Positions 4,648 to 11,555 of a DNA stretch of 11,555 nucleotides are shown here, one piece after another; position 1 is the first letter of the stretch; each line of letters starts with the position of its first letter. Source of the DNA: Anaerolineae bacterium. Lineage in GTDB: Bacteria; Chloroflexota; Anaerolineae; B4-G1. The position numbers and the translations under genes were made by a program. Below the pieces are notes generated by a model. It was not told the origin of the DNA, did no database searches, and saw only the letters and a program-made list of their open reading frames with translations. The DNA is taken from NCBI GenBank assembly GCA_030612585.1, contig JAUWNP010000141.1, positions 1-11,555 on the forward strand, written 5' to 3'.

Positions 4648-6309
4648 ATGGACAGTGGAAACATCAATCGTATTGCGTCCTTACCCTCCGGCGTTGTGCC
4701 GCTCCAGGAGGTGGCCCTGCGCCTGCATCCGCAGGACAACGTGGCCATCGCCAAGATTAACCTGCAGGTGGGCACCACCCTTCGATTCCACTCAGGGCAG
4801 GCCCTGGTCCTGGGAACCGATTCACACCCCCACACCCCCATACCCCCACACTCCCCTCCCCCCACACTCGTACCCGTGCGCCAGCCTATCCCCAGCGGCC
4901 ACAAAGTGGCGCTGCGGGAAATCGGTGCTGGTGAACCGGTGCGCCGCTACGGCCAGGTGATCGGTCTTGCCAGCCAGACGATTCTGCCCGGCGAGCACGT
5001 GCACATCCACAACCTGGGTATACAGGACTTCGCCCGAGAACAGACTATCGGTGTGGACGTGCAACCGGTGACACTTGTGCCGGAGAGCGAACGGTGTACC
5101 TTTCTTGGATATGAGCGGGCGGACGGACGGGTGGGCACCCGCAACTATGTCGCCGTCATTTCCACCGTCAACTGCTCGGCCCACGCCAGTCGCCAAATCG
5201 CCCATTACTTCACGCCACAACGGTTGGCACCCTACCCCAACGTGGACGGCGTGGTCGCTTTCACCCATCACTCCGGCTGTACCAATCCCGTCGGCAGCCG
5301 GGATTACGTGCTGCTCCAACGCACCCTGGCCGGCATCGCTCGTCATCCCAACGTCGGCGCTTTCATTCTCGTGGGTCTAGGATGTGAGACGAACCAGATC
5401 AGCGACCTGGTGGGAAATCACGATCTGGGTCGCTGCAATGGCATCCTGCCAGGATGTCCTCGGGGACTGGTGATCCAGGACCTCGGCGGTATCGGCAAGA
5501 CGGTGCAGGCGGGCATCACAGCCGTCGAAAGGTTGCTACCGGCGCTCAACGGTGTCGGACGTACGGCTCAACCGATCTCTGATCTGACGCTGGCCCTACA
5601 ATGCGGTGGCAGCGACGCTTGGTCCGGTGTGACGGCCAACCCGGTGGTGGGGCTCGTGGCTGACGAGGTGGTGCGACAGGGTGGCACGGTTGTATTGGCT
5701 GAGACACCGGAGATCTTTGGCGCTGAGCAACTGCTCACCCGTCGTGCAATCAACCCGCAGGTCGGCCAGAAACTGCTGGCGCAGGTGCGGTGGTGGGAAC
5801 AGTACGCTCAAAGGATGGGTTTTCAAATAGACGACAACCGCAGCGTGGGCAATGCGGCTGGCGGCCTGACGACCATCTACGAGAAATCGCTGGGCGCAGT
5901 GGCCAAGGCGGGCAGCACTCCGCTGACCGGCGTCTACGACTACGCCGAGCAGGTGACGGCTCGAGGCTTCACGTTCATGAATTCACCGGGCTACGATCCG
6001 GTCTCCGTGACGGGACAGGTGGCTGGCGGCTGTAACCTGGTGCTCTTCACCACCGGTCGTGGCTCGGTCTTTGGCTTCAAGCCAGCGCCGTGTATCAAGA
6101 TCAGCAGCAACTCGATGACCTACGAGCGTATGATTGACGATATGGACCTGAACGCTGGCAAGGTACTGGAAGGGGCGGAGATGGAAGAAGTGGCTGCTGA
6201 GTTGCTCGATTTGGTCGTCGCAGTGGCTTCAGGTCAACCGTCCAAGAGCGAAGCACAGGGCGTGGGTGAAGCCGAGTTCAGCCCGTGGAGTTTAGGGCGT
6301 GTGCTGTGA
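4648..6309 (+). CDS. UxaA-family (altronate/galactarate dehydratase-like) protein
   Basis: This 553-residue protein belongs to the family that removes water from sugar acids such as D-altronate or galactarate to give 2-keto-3-deoxy acids; some relatives act on other hydroxy acids. The N-terminal SAF domain covers about residues 27-125 (DNVAIAKINL, VRQPIPSGHKVALREI, GEHVHIHNLG). The catalytic UxaA region follows from about 153 with GYERADGRVGTRNYVAV, THHSGCTNP, VGLGCETNQ and the family signature GNAAGGLTTIYEKSLGA (about 401-417). ATG 4648 has GAGGA 6 nt upstream. The protein is longer than the usual roughly 500 residues, partly through a Pro/His/Thr-rich insert at about 59-76 in the SAF domain, encoded by a CCCACAC-type repeat. 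The S58 peptidase gene begins 18 nt downstream, so the two are probably cotranscribed. The substrate cannot be assigned: no sugar-acid isomerase or aldolase gene is in view. Confidence 0.9.
   Translation: MDSGNINRIASLPSGVVPLQEVALRLHPQDNVAIAKINLQVGTTLRFHSGQALVLGTDSHPHTPIPPHSPPPTLVPVRQPIPSGHKVALREIGAGEPVRRYGQVIGLASQTILPGEHVHIHNLGIQDFAREQTIGVDVQPVTLVPESERCTFLGYERADGRVGTRNYVAVISTVNCSAHASRQIAHYFTPQRLAPYPNVDGVVAFTHHSGCTNPVGSRDYVLLQRTLAGIARHPNVGAFILVGLGCETNQISDLVGNHDLGRCNGILPGCPRGLVIQDLGGIGKTVQAGITAVERLLPALNGVGRTAQPISDLTLALQCGGSDAWSGVTANPVVGLVADEVVRQGGTVVLAETPEIFGAEQLLTRRAINPQVGQKLLAQVRWWEQYAQRMGFQIDDNRSVGNAAGGLTTIYEKSLGAVAKAGSTPLTGVYDYAEQVTARGFTFMNSPGYDPVSVTGQVAGGCNLVLFTTGRGSVFGFKPAPCIKISSNSMTYERMIDDMDLNAGKVLEGAEMEEVAAELLDLVVAVASGQPSKSEAQGVGEAEFSPWSLGRVL
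4823..4869 (+). repeat. CCCACAC-type low-complexity repeat inside the UxaA-like gene
   Basis: A tract of CACACCCCCA / ACACTCCC steps encodes SHPHTPIPPHSPPPT (about residues 59-73) within the SAF domain, between LVLGTD and VPVRQP. Relatives normally have a short turn here. It is the same repeat type as 1611-1638 in an unrelated gene 3 kb away. Confidence 0.7.
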
Positions 6310-6327
6310 AGAGATGATGGAGGAGGT

Positions 6328-7455
6328 ATGAAAGTTCGACCACGGATACGCGATTTGGGACTCCCGGTGGGCCAGTTGCCCGCGGGTGCACACAACGGGA
6401 TCACCGATGTGGCCGGTGTGCGCGTCGGACATACGACGCTGATCTCCGGAGAAGGGCGGCTGCGCCCTGGGCAGGGGCCCGTGCGCACTGGTGTGACGGT
6501 GATTCTGCCCCACGGCGACAATCTGTTCCGCCAGAAGGTGCGCGCGGCCGTGCACACCATCAACGGGTTCGGCAAGGTGTATGGCTTTGAAGAGGTGCGC
6601 GAGTTGGGGGTCATTGAGGCACCTGTTGCGCTGACCAACACCCTCAATGTCGGCCTCGTGGCGGATGCGTTGGTGCAGCACGCGATGCGTCATAGTCCAG
6701 AGATGGGCATCCGCACCAGCACCACCAACGTGGTCGTGGGTGAAACCAACGACGGTTACCTCAACGACCTGCAGGGGCGTCACGTCCGCGCCGAGCACGT
6801 GTGGGCGGCGATTGAGGCCGCATCCTCGGGGCCGGTGCCGGAGGGGGCAGTTGGCGCTGGCACTGGCACCAGTTGCTTTGGCTGGAAGGGCGGCATCGGC
6901 ACGGCCAGCCGCGTGTTGCCCGAAAAAGCGGGGGGCTACACCGTGGGTGCGCTGGTGCAGTCGAACTTCGGTCGCGCTCGAGACCTGATGGTCTGTGGCG
7001 TCCCGGTTGGGCATCACATCCAGCCTCCAGTCACCCCCAAGCAGCGGGCGCAGGATAAGGGCTCGATTATGACTGTGCTGGCCACCGATGCGCCGCTGAC
7101 AGCGCGTCAACTGCGGCGGTTATGTGTGCGCGCTGCGGCCGGCCTGGCCCGCACCGGCAGTGTCTACGGCCACGGCAGCGGCGACTTTGTGATCGCTTTC
7201 AGCACCGCGCATCGTATCCCGCACCGACCAACGTCGCTCACGATGACACAGACGGTGCTGGCCGATGAGGCGAAGGTGATGAATTGGCTCTTTCCCGCCG
7301 TCGTGGAGAGCGTCGAGGAGGCGATTCTCAACTCGCTGTTCCAGGCCGGGACGGTTGTCGGTCGAGATGGTCATACGCGGCATGGCCTGCCGGTGGAGGA
7401 GGTGGTAGCACTGGTGCGCAGGTATCGGCCACCTATTCCACAGCCTGACCCGTGA
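6328..7455 (+). CDS. DmpA/P1-family self-processing aminopeptidase (peptidase family S58)
   Basis: This 375-residue protein matches the L-aminopeptidase D-esterase/beta-aminopeptidase family and the usual length. These Ntn-hydrolase-like enzymes cut themselves into alpha and beta chains and release N-terminal residues, including D- or beta-amino acids. Visible motifs are RIRDLGL near the start, ITDVAGVRVGH, VVVGETNDGYLND (136-147), and GAGTGTSCFGWKGGIGTASR (177-195). By spacing to DmpA the cleavage site is G245/S246 in DKGSIMTVLATDAPL, with S246 as nucleophile and N213 and S284 (GHGSGDF) as partners; all are present, so it should be active. No signal peptide is seen, so it is probably cytosolic. 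Purine-rich GGAGGAGG lies immediately before ATG 6328. The gene follows the UxaA-like gene by 18 nt and precedes a radical SAM gene by 52 nt. The real substrate is unknown. Confidence 0.92.
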   Translation: MKVRPRIRDLGLPVGQLPAGAHNGITDVAGVRVGHTTLISGEGRLRPGQGPVRTGVTVILPHGDNLFRQKVRAAVHTINGFGKVYGFEEVRELGVIEAPVALTNTLNVGLVADALVQHAMRHSPEMGIRTSTTNVVVGETNDGYLNDLQGRHVRAEHVWAAIEAASSGPVPEGAVGAGTGTSCFGWKGGIGTASRVLPEKAGGYTVGALVQSNFGRARDLMVCGVPVGHHIQPPVTPKQRAQDKGSIMTVLATDAPLTARQLRRLCVRAAAGLARTGSVYGHGSGDFVIAFSTAHRIPHRPTSLTMTQTVLADEAKVMNWLFPAVVESVEEAILNSLFQAGTVVGRDGHTRHGLPVEEVVALVRRYRPPIPQPDP

Positions 7456-7507
7456 GGGCACACCTGGCGAGCCCGGCCCGGCCGCTGGCGGAGGAACTTG
7501 CTCTACT

Positions 7508-8287
7508 ATGAGGAAACGACGGATGAGAGTGCTTCCACTTGAAAAGGGCATCATCTACGGCCCGCTCTTCTCCCGTCGCCTGGGCCGTTCGCTGGGGGTC
7601 AACCTGCTCCCGACCGGCTACAAACTGTGCTCCTTTGACTGCGTCTACTGCCACTATGGTCGCACCGACGTGAAGACCCTGACGCCCACGGGAGGGGATT
7701 TCCCTCCCGTGCACCGGGTGCTCAAGGCAGTGGAAGTGGCCCTGCGAAGGTACCCGGACGTGACCTACCTCACCTTCTCCGGCAACGGCGAGCCGACCTT
7801 GCGTCCTCATTTCCCCGAGATCGTCGCTGCCGTCCGCCGTCTGCGGGATGAACTCAGCCCCGAGGTGAAGTTGGCTATCTTCTCCAACGGTACGACCGCG
7901 CACCTGCCGCATGTCCAGGAAGCCCTGGCCTTCTTCGATGCGCCGATCTTGAAACTGGATGCCGGGGACCCCGAGACGCTGGCTCGCATCAACCGTCCCG
8001 CTCCAGAGGTCAAACTGGAGGACATCCTGGATGGCTTGAAGGAGGTCCCCGGCTGCATCATCCAGAGCGTGCTGGTAGACGGGGAGGTGAGCAACGTCCG
8101 GGGGGAAGCCTTTGAAGCGTGGATCGCCGCCCTCGCCGCGGTCAGACCGGCGCAGGTGCAGATCTACAGCACCGATTATCCGGTGCCCGAGGCAGGCGTG
8201 GAGCGAGTACTGCCTTACGTGCTGAAGCGTCTTGCCGGGGAAGTCGAAGAGCGCACAGGGCTCCAGGTCTGTGCCTACTGGTTCTAG
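7508..8287 (+). CDS. Radical SAM protein, COG0731 (Fe-S oxidoreductase) type
   Basis: This 259-residue protein has the radical SAM cluster motif C41-x3-C45-x2-C48 in CSFDCVYC, preceded by the family-typical IYGPLFSRRLGRSLGVNLLP, and the SAM-contacting GNGEPTL motif at 92-98. COG0731 proteins are distant relatives of the TYW1 tRNA-modifying enzymes; the reaction of bacterial members is not established, so no specific role is claimed. The start is ambiguous. ATG 7508 has GGAGGA 12 nt upstream, somewhat far, while ATG 7523 (codon 6) has AGGA 8 nt upstream and would also keep the whole domain. It is third in a probable operon after the S58 peptidase. Its TAG stop overlaps the stop of the convergent GH116 gene in the palindrome CTAG. 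Confidence 0.9.
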   Translation: MRKRRMRVLPLEKGIIYGPLFSRRLGRSLGVNLLPTGYKLCSFDCVYCHYGRTDVKTLTPTGGDFPPVHRVLKAVEVALRRYPDVTYLTFSGNGEPTLRPHFPEIVAAVRRLRDELSPEVKLAIFSNGTTAHLPHVQEALAFFDAPILKLDAGDPETLARINRPAPEVKLEDILDGLKEVPGCIIQSVLVDGEVSNVRGEAFEAWIAALAAVRPAQVQIYSTDYPVPEAGVERVLPYVLKRLAGEVEERTGLQVCAYWF

Positions 8288-10773
8288 GGGGGGCCAGGGG
8301 CATCGTGCCGATAGACAATCCTCTCGTAGGGAATCGTCCCGTGCTTGACCTCTACAAACGGCTGCCCGTCGCGGACCCCTACGGTGCCGTACCCGCTGGC
8401 GGCACAGAAGAACGCACGGAAATCACCCTTGATGCTCGGCTTGATGTACAGAGTCTTTTCCACCGCGTCGTATCGGACGCCCGTCATCCCCTGTAGCAGT
8501 GCATACGAAGCCATCGCCCTGGCGTACCAATGGCCGCATTCATACTCGTTGAACGGGTTGCGCACCCGCCCATCGTAGCGGTCACGGGCCCTGCGGACGA
8601 TCTCCAGGCCCTCTTCAACGTGGCCCAACATCATCAGGTGCGAAGCGACCTGGTACTCGATGCCGGTCCAGACTTCGTTGCTGTAGCCGAAGGGCAGGGA
8701 GAGCTCCCCACCCCTCGGCCAGGTACACAGCAGCAGACCGCCTTCTTTGCCCAGGGCATAGGTGGGACGTTGCGGGTTGGCGTGGTCAGATAGGTCTTCT
8801 TTGAAGTTGTACCTATGGACGGCGAGCAGGTGACTTTCGACCTTCTCGCGGTCGAGGACCTCGCCCACACCACAGACCGCCGCGATCCACGCGCCCAGGA
8901 CACCATCAGATAGGCAGCCATTGCCGTACTGGTATTTCGGCCCCTCTTGTTTCAGTAGATCCAGTGCCTCGGGGGAGTAACTGGTATGCATCGCTAACGC
9001 CTTCGTAGGGTCCCCCGCCCGAAGGTTCTGCCACTCGATCTTCTGGATGAAGTACTCGTCGTTCCACAACTCGGACTCCATGAAAGCGACTCCCTTTTCG
9101 AGCAGTTCCCCGTACAGCGGCACATCGTCGCCGACCGCTTCGGCCATAACCATAGACGCCTTGAGCGCGCCGAGATAGAACGACGTACACATCCCATCAG
9201 GTCCCCAGAACTCGGTGTCGTAGGTGTTGTGATGGGGCTCCTCGGGGACGCCTGTGTGATCGGGGTCCCACGTTTCGGTGCAGTAGTCCAGGCTCTGCTT
9301 TACCTTCGGCCAGAGGCTACGCAGCCATTCGGTATCGCCGCTGATGCGCCACTCGCGATAGGCCTTCATGATTCCCCCCATCTGGCCGTCGGCGGCGGCG
9401 TGGAAGTCGTGTCTCGTGGAGCGGATGGGGAGACTGGCGCGGAATGCCTGGTGCCCACGCTCGTCCTGATTCTCGTTGAACTCGGTCTGGCGCAGCGACC
9501 GCTCCAAACTTGGGAAGAGATGCGGCAACGCCTGGGCGTAGTTCCACACGTGGGTGCACGACCCCGCACAGCAGCCCGCACTATCACAGCAACCCTCCCA
9601 ACACCACAGCCGTCCATCGGTCTGCCGGAGCACCGTCGGTGACTTCAGGATGGTCAGGTTGGCCGCTACTGCCTCGATCACCTCCGGCGGCAGGGAAGTG
9701 TCGTAGAAACACTCGGAGAACGCGGAGGTTCTCTCCCGCAGTGCATCATAGTTCTCGCGCCAGTAGTCCGTCACGGCCTCGATATCGTCAAAGATCCCAG
9801 CATACCACGGTTTGTGCTTCGGCAGGTCCTTGTCGTCCCCGCAGAAACAGGTGGAACAGGCTTCGTCTCCGGCGTCTTTGCCGACGCGCATATCGGTCTC
9901 GGATACGTACCAGGCCAACCGGAGTCGGATCACCCTCTCTTCGCCGGGCTTCAGCCGAAATGGGACGTACAGGCTGCCTCCGGGGCTTGGGTCGTCTGTG
10001 GTGAACGGACCGGCCTCGGGTGTGGCACCCTCGCGGATAGATTTCCACACCATCGTCAGTGCGTCGAACCAGTCACCTCGGAACCAGGCACAATTGACCT
10101 TCACATCGGGATCGTCCACAGCAGCGCTGAACGCGCCCTGGTCCCAAGGCCTTTCTGCGGAGCCGATCTGGCAGAGCACAAATCCACCCTGCGTGGATTG
10201 CACGGTCTCACCAGGCGTCTCGGTGGACGTGTCAGCCGAGGTTGACATAAAGTTCTTGGCGTGGAAGGAGTATATTGCCTCGACCGGTCTGTCCGACGTG
10301 TTGGCAAAACAGTACTCCAGGGCTGCCACCGGAAGGCTGGAACTGTCGGCGTCACCTGGAGTAAAGGGGCTCCAAGCGGTGATCTCAATTTCCAGCAGGA
10401 TGCTAGGGTCTTCTAGCCTCACGGTTCCAAAGGGAAACCGTGCCCAGAACTCCGCGCGGGCGCAACGAGGGAGGCCGTAGCTTTTGCCCGCGCCTCCGTT
10501 TCCCGCGCCCCTGCCCCACGGAAAGAACACCTTCCAGGATGGCACCGGTCCCTCCAGAACTCTGGCTACGTTCGGCTCTCCCTTGACACAAAGGGCGGAA
10601 AACATCAGGGGTTCGTTGAATACGTCGGGATGCCCATGCAGTGACACGTGGGACAGCGCGCCAGTTCCTTCCAGACAGACCATCCCTGCTCCTATGCCGC
10701 CGAGAGGGAATGCGACGTGACTCAGATACTCATCCGTGTAGGTGCTGTTGTACGCTCGCGTTCTCGCCTGCAT
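8284..10773 (-). CDS. GH116-family glycoside hydrolase (GBA2-like beta-glycosidase)
   Basis: The protein is about 829 residues and resembles the GH116/DUF608 family, which includes human GBA2 and bacterial beta-glucosidases and beta-xylosidases. These are retaining enzymes with an N-terminal beta-sandwich and an (alpha/alpha)6 catalytic domain. The N-terminus carries YLSHVAFPLGGIGAGMVCLE. The catalytic region shows LWCWEGCCDSAGCCAGSCTHVWNY, where E393 is the likely nucleophile, and EEPHHNTYDTEFWGP, where D519 is the likely acid/base (numbered from this start). The Cys-rich stretches (ACSTCFC and the one above) are striking for a cytosolic protein but resemble relatives. No signal peptide is seen. 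ATG 10773 is chosen because AAGGAAGGA lies 7 nt upstream; an in-frame ATG at 10833 would add 20 residues but lacks a good ribosome site. A promoter lies at 11178-11207. Substrate is not predictable. Confidence 0.9.
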   Translation of the reverse strand: MQARTRAYNSTYTDEYLSHVAFPLGGIGAGMVCLEGTGALSHVSLHGHPDVFNEPLMFSALCVKGEPNVARVLEGPVPSWKVFFPWGRGAGNGGAGKSYGLPRCARAEFWARFPFGTVRLEDPSILLEIEITAWSPFTPGDADSSSLPVAALEYCFANTSDRPVEAIYSFHAKNFMSTSADTSTETPGETVQSTQGGFVLCQIGSAERPWDQGAFSAAVDDPDVKVNCAWFRGDWFDALTMVWKSIREGATPEAGPFTTDDPSPGGSLYVPFRLKPGEERVIRLRLAWYVSETDMRVGKDAGDEACSTCFCGDDKDLPKHKPWYAGIFDDIEAVTDYWRENYDALRERTSAFSECFYDTSLPPEVIEAVAANLTILKSPTVLRQTDGRLWCWEGCCDSAGCCAGSCTHVWNYAQALPHLFPSLERSLRQTEFNENQDERGHQAFRASLPIRSTRHDFHAAADGQMGGIMKAYREWRISGDTEWLRSLWPKVKQSLDYCTETWDPDHTGVPEEPHHNTYDTEFWGPDGMCTSFYLGALKASMVMAEAVGDDVPLYGELLEKGVAFMESELWNDEYFIQKIEWQNLRAGDPTKALAMHTSYSPEALDLLKQEGPKYQYGNGCLSDGVLGAWIAAVCGVGEVLDREKVESHLLAVHRYNFKEDLSDHANPQRPTYALGKEGGLLLCTWPRGGELSLPFGYSNEVWTGIEYQVASHLMMLGHVEEGLEIVRRARDRYDGRVRNPFNEYECGHWYARAMASYALLQGMTGVRYDAVEKTLYIKPSIKGDFRAFFCAASGYGTVGVRDGQPFVEVKHGTIPYERIVYRHDAPGPP

Positions 10774-10780
10774 GGCAGAT

Positions 10781-10789
10781 TCCTTCCTT
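10781..10789 (-). promoter_or_regulatory. Ribosome binding site deciding the GH116 start
   Basis: Read on the minus strand, AAGGAAGGA ends 7 nt before ATG 10773. The alternative upstream ATG at 10833 has no comparable purine tract, and homologs as I recall them begin close to the conserved LSHVAFPLGGIG segment. Confidence 0.65.
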
Positions 10790-10834
10790 TGGCCACGAGC
10801 CAGGTTGTCAATCGGCTCTAGTGATGCCATCATT

Positions 10835-11158
10835 TCAACGCCAACTCAAGGGCCGGTACAATGCTTTCGCCAACGCGACCACCGCTCGCGAACGGGAGGT
10901 AGTTCGGGGAATGGCGCGTGTGGTTCCGCCTGGTACCAGTAGCCGACCGAGGCGATGTCGTCGGTGAGCGGCTCGAACTTCTTGTTGGGCCACCAGCCAA
11001 GCGCCTGAATGGTCACTTTCAAGTCCTACTTGAAGCGAATGGGGTCCAAAACTCCTCGTTGTCTGGACGTGCCAGAGGCGCTCGAAGTCGCGCGGAGAAG
11101 GCTTGTCGAATGGCAGGGTGTGGGTTGTGGCGGCGATGAGGTGGTAGAATTGGCTCAT
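10835..11158 (-). pseudogene. Chimeric/disrupted reading frame upstream of GH116
   Basis: ATG 11158 (minus strand) has an excellent AGGAGG 5 nt upstream and opens a 107-codon frame ending at TGA 10837-10835. Its first 28 or so residues (MSQFYHLIAATTHTLPF, then DKPSPRDFERL) look like the N-terminus of large conflict-type or restriction-like proteins that start with an LPFxxLSPxDFERL pattern; this is a weak recognition. After about position 11066 the frame is nonsense, and a different frame carries a GH172 C-terminus. So the 5' end of one gene appears joined to the 3' end of another, with a frame break between. It probably yields no functional protein, but its promoter and leader would feed transcription into GH116. 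Confidence 0.55.
10846..11049 (-). pseudogene. GH172 (DUF2961) C-terminal remnant
   Basis: Read on the minus strand in the frame ending at TGA 10848-10846, the text is LDPIRFK, an in-frame TAG (11028-11026), then DLKVTIQALGWWPNKKF, EPLTDDIASVGYWYQ and AEPHAPFPELPP. That is the end of a DUF2961/GH172 protein as I know it (VTIQALGW, DDIASVAYWYQTEPHAPFP). Upstream, WHV at 11074-11066 may belong to the same gene (usual text W-H-I/V-L-D-P), separated from LDP by 16 extra nt that break the frame. The rest of the GH172 gene is gone. GH172 members include fructanases and arabinofuranosidases, so the lost gene may have worked with GH116 on glycans. Confidence 0.75.
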
Positions 11159-11177
11159 TGGCGCCTCCTGATGACAT

Positions 11178-11207
11178 AGTATAGCACCTTTTAGCAAAGG
11201 ATTGCAA
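11178..11207 (-). promoter_or_regulatory. Sigma-70-type promoter facing the GH116 gene
   Basis: On the minus strand TTGCAA (11207-11202) and TATACT (11183-11178) are separated by 18 nt, close to the TTGACA/TATAAT consensus. The start point would fall near 11171, just before the AGGAGG/ATG at 11158. The spacer contains a small inverted repeat, CCTTT-TAGC-AAAGG (11187-11200), which could be an operator or chance. It is the only good promoter seen upstream of GH116. Confidence 0.6.
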
Positions 11208-11288
11208 CTCAATATGAGTCCAGGAATTGCCGCAGGTCTGTGTTTTTCATTCTATCGTTCCATTTCCAAAACTTCCTTACATGCCGAC

Positions 11289-11317
11289 TTGTGTGGCCGG
11301 GCGGGATGGGGTAAAAT
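11289..11317 (+). promoter_or_regulatory. Possible promoter of the DUF6125 gene
   Basis: TTGTGT (11289-11294) and TAAAAT (11312-11317) are 17 nt apart, giving a plausible -35/-10 pair with a GC-rich spacer, and a leader of about 60 nt to the TTG start. An alternative weaker pair is TTGGCA (11332-11337) and TGCTAG (11355-11360). The 11208-11382 interval holds no gene that I can support. Confidence 0.35.
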
Positions 11318-11382
11318 TCAGCGGCCAGTGGTTGGCAGTTGAATGCTCCAATTGTGCTAGTAAGAGTACGAGGAGGAAGGAC

Positions 11383-11555
11383 TTGGATCACCGAGAGCGG
11401 CTGATGCAGTATTCAAAGGAAGAATTGATAGGCTTTTTGGAGGATGCGGCCAAGAACTGGCTGGCCCACGACGGGCTGTGGTTCCTGGCGGCCGAAGAGA
11501 GGTTCGGCGTAGAGACCGCTATGGAACTGGACAGGCGCGCCTGGGAAAAGTTCAC
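11383..11555 (+). CDS. DUF6125-like protein, N-terminal part
   Basis: The frame starts at TTG 11383 with AGGAGG 6 nt upstream and runs off the right edge. No in-frame ATG or GTG lies nearby upstream. The 57 visible residues contain DHRERLMQYSKEELIGFLED, AAKNWLAHDGLWFLA and EERFGVETAMELDRRAWEKF, which match my memory of the N-terminus of the DUF6125 family (AKNWLAHDGLWF followed by an E-x-A-x-x-x-D repeat). These are cytosolic proteins of unknown function found mainly in anaerobes and Chloroflexota. Divergent transcription from the GH116-side promoter separates it from the cluster on the left. Confidence 0.75.
   Translation, partial: MDHRERLMQYSKEELIGFLEDAAKNWLAHDGLWFLAAEERFGVETAMELDRRAWEKF

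Noticed and set aside
10774..10833. Upstream ATG at 10833 as the GH116 start.
   Set aside because: It lacks a ribosome site, and the extra 20 residues (MMASLEPIDNLARG onward) do not resemble the family or a signal peptide; ATG 10773 has a strong site. It cannot be excluded entirely.

Overview
The window looks like a GC-rich bacterial chromosome segment, most plausibly from the Chloroflexota (Anaerolineae-like). I infer this from three things: a trypsin/nSTAND/WD40 protein next to a trypsin-co-occurring (Trypco1) gene, a DUF6125 gene, and a high density of small dispersed repeats, some of them inside coding sequence. No rRNA, tRNA, CRISPR array, integrase or transposase was seen.

Left part (1-3255). 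The end of a Trypco1 gene is followed by a repeat-rich gap (a heptamer tandem repeat and a 115-nt inverted repeat). Then comes a 935-residue protein with a trypsin-like protease domain (complete His/Asp/Ser triad), an nSTAND1 ATPase, a transmembrane segment and a short WD40 array. Together they resemble a bacterial conflict (defence-type) module in which NTP-dependent sensing would control a protease. The big gene carries a perfect 15-bp-arm palindrome inside the protease domain, a CCCACAC-type repeat inside the ATPase, and near-identical 126-bp WD40 units.

Middle (3256-4647). A tandem two-domain GxxExxY (PD-(D/E)xK-like) protein is flanked on both sides by copies of a 78-nt imperfect palindrome (28-nt arms, 22-nt loop). 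The upstream copy plus the first 13 codons of the gene are duplicated in tandem, which leaves a 53-codon stub. This nuclease-like gene bracketed by palindromes is the best candidate for an undescribed element in the window.

Metabolic cluster (4648-8287, plus strand). An altronate/galactarate dehydratase-family protein (UxaA-like), an S58 self-processing aminopeptidase (DmpA-like) and a COG0731 radical SAM protein lie close together and probably form an operon.

Right part (8284-11555). On the minus strand, a GH116 glycosidase meets the radical SAM gene tail to tail, sharing a CTAG palindrome as both stop codons. Upstream of GH116 is a well-formed promoter, then a short chimeric reading frame that contains the frameshifted C-terminal remnant of a GH172 (DUF2961) gene. 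The GH116 gene may therefore be expressed from the 5' end of a destroyed neighbour. A plus-strand DUF6125 gene with a TTG start runs off the right edge.

All family calls rest on motif recognition by eye. No database search was run.
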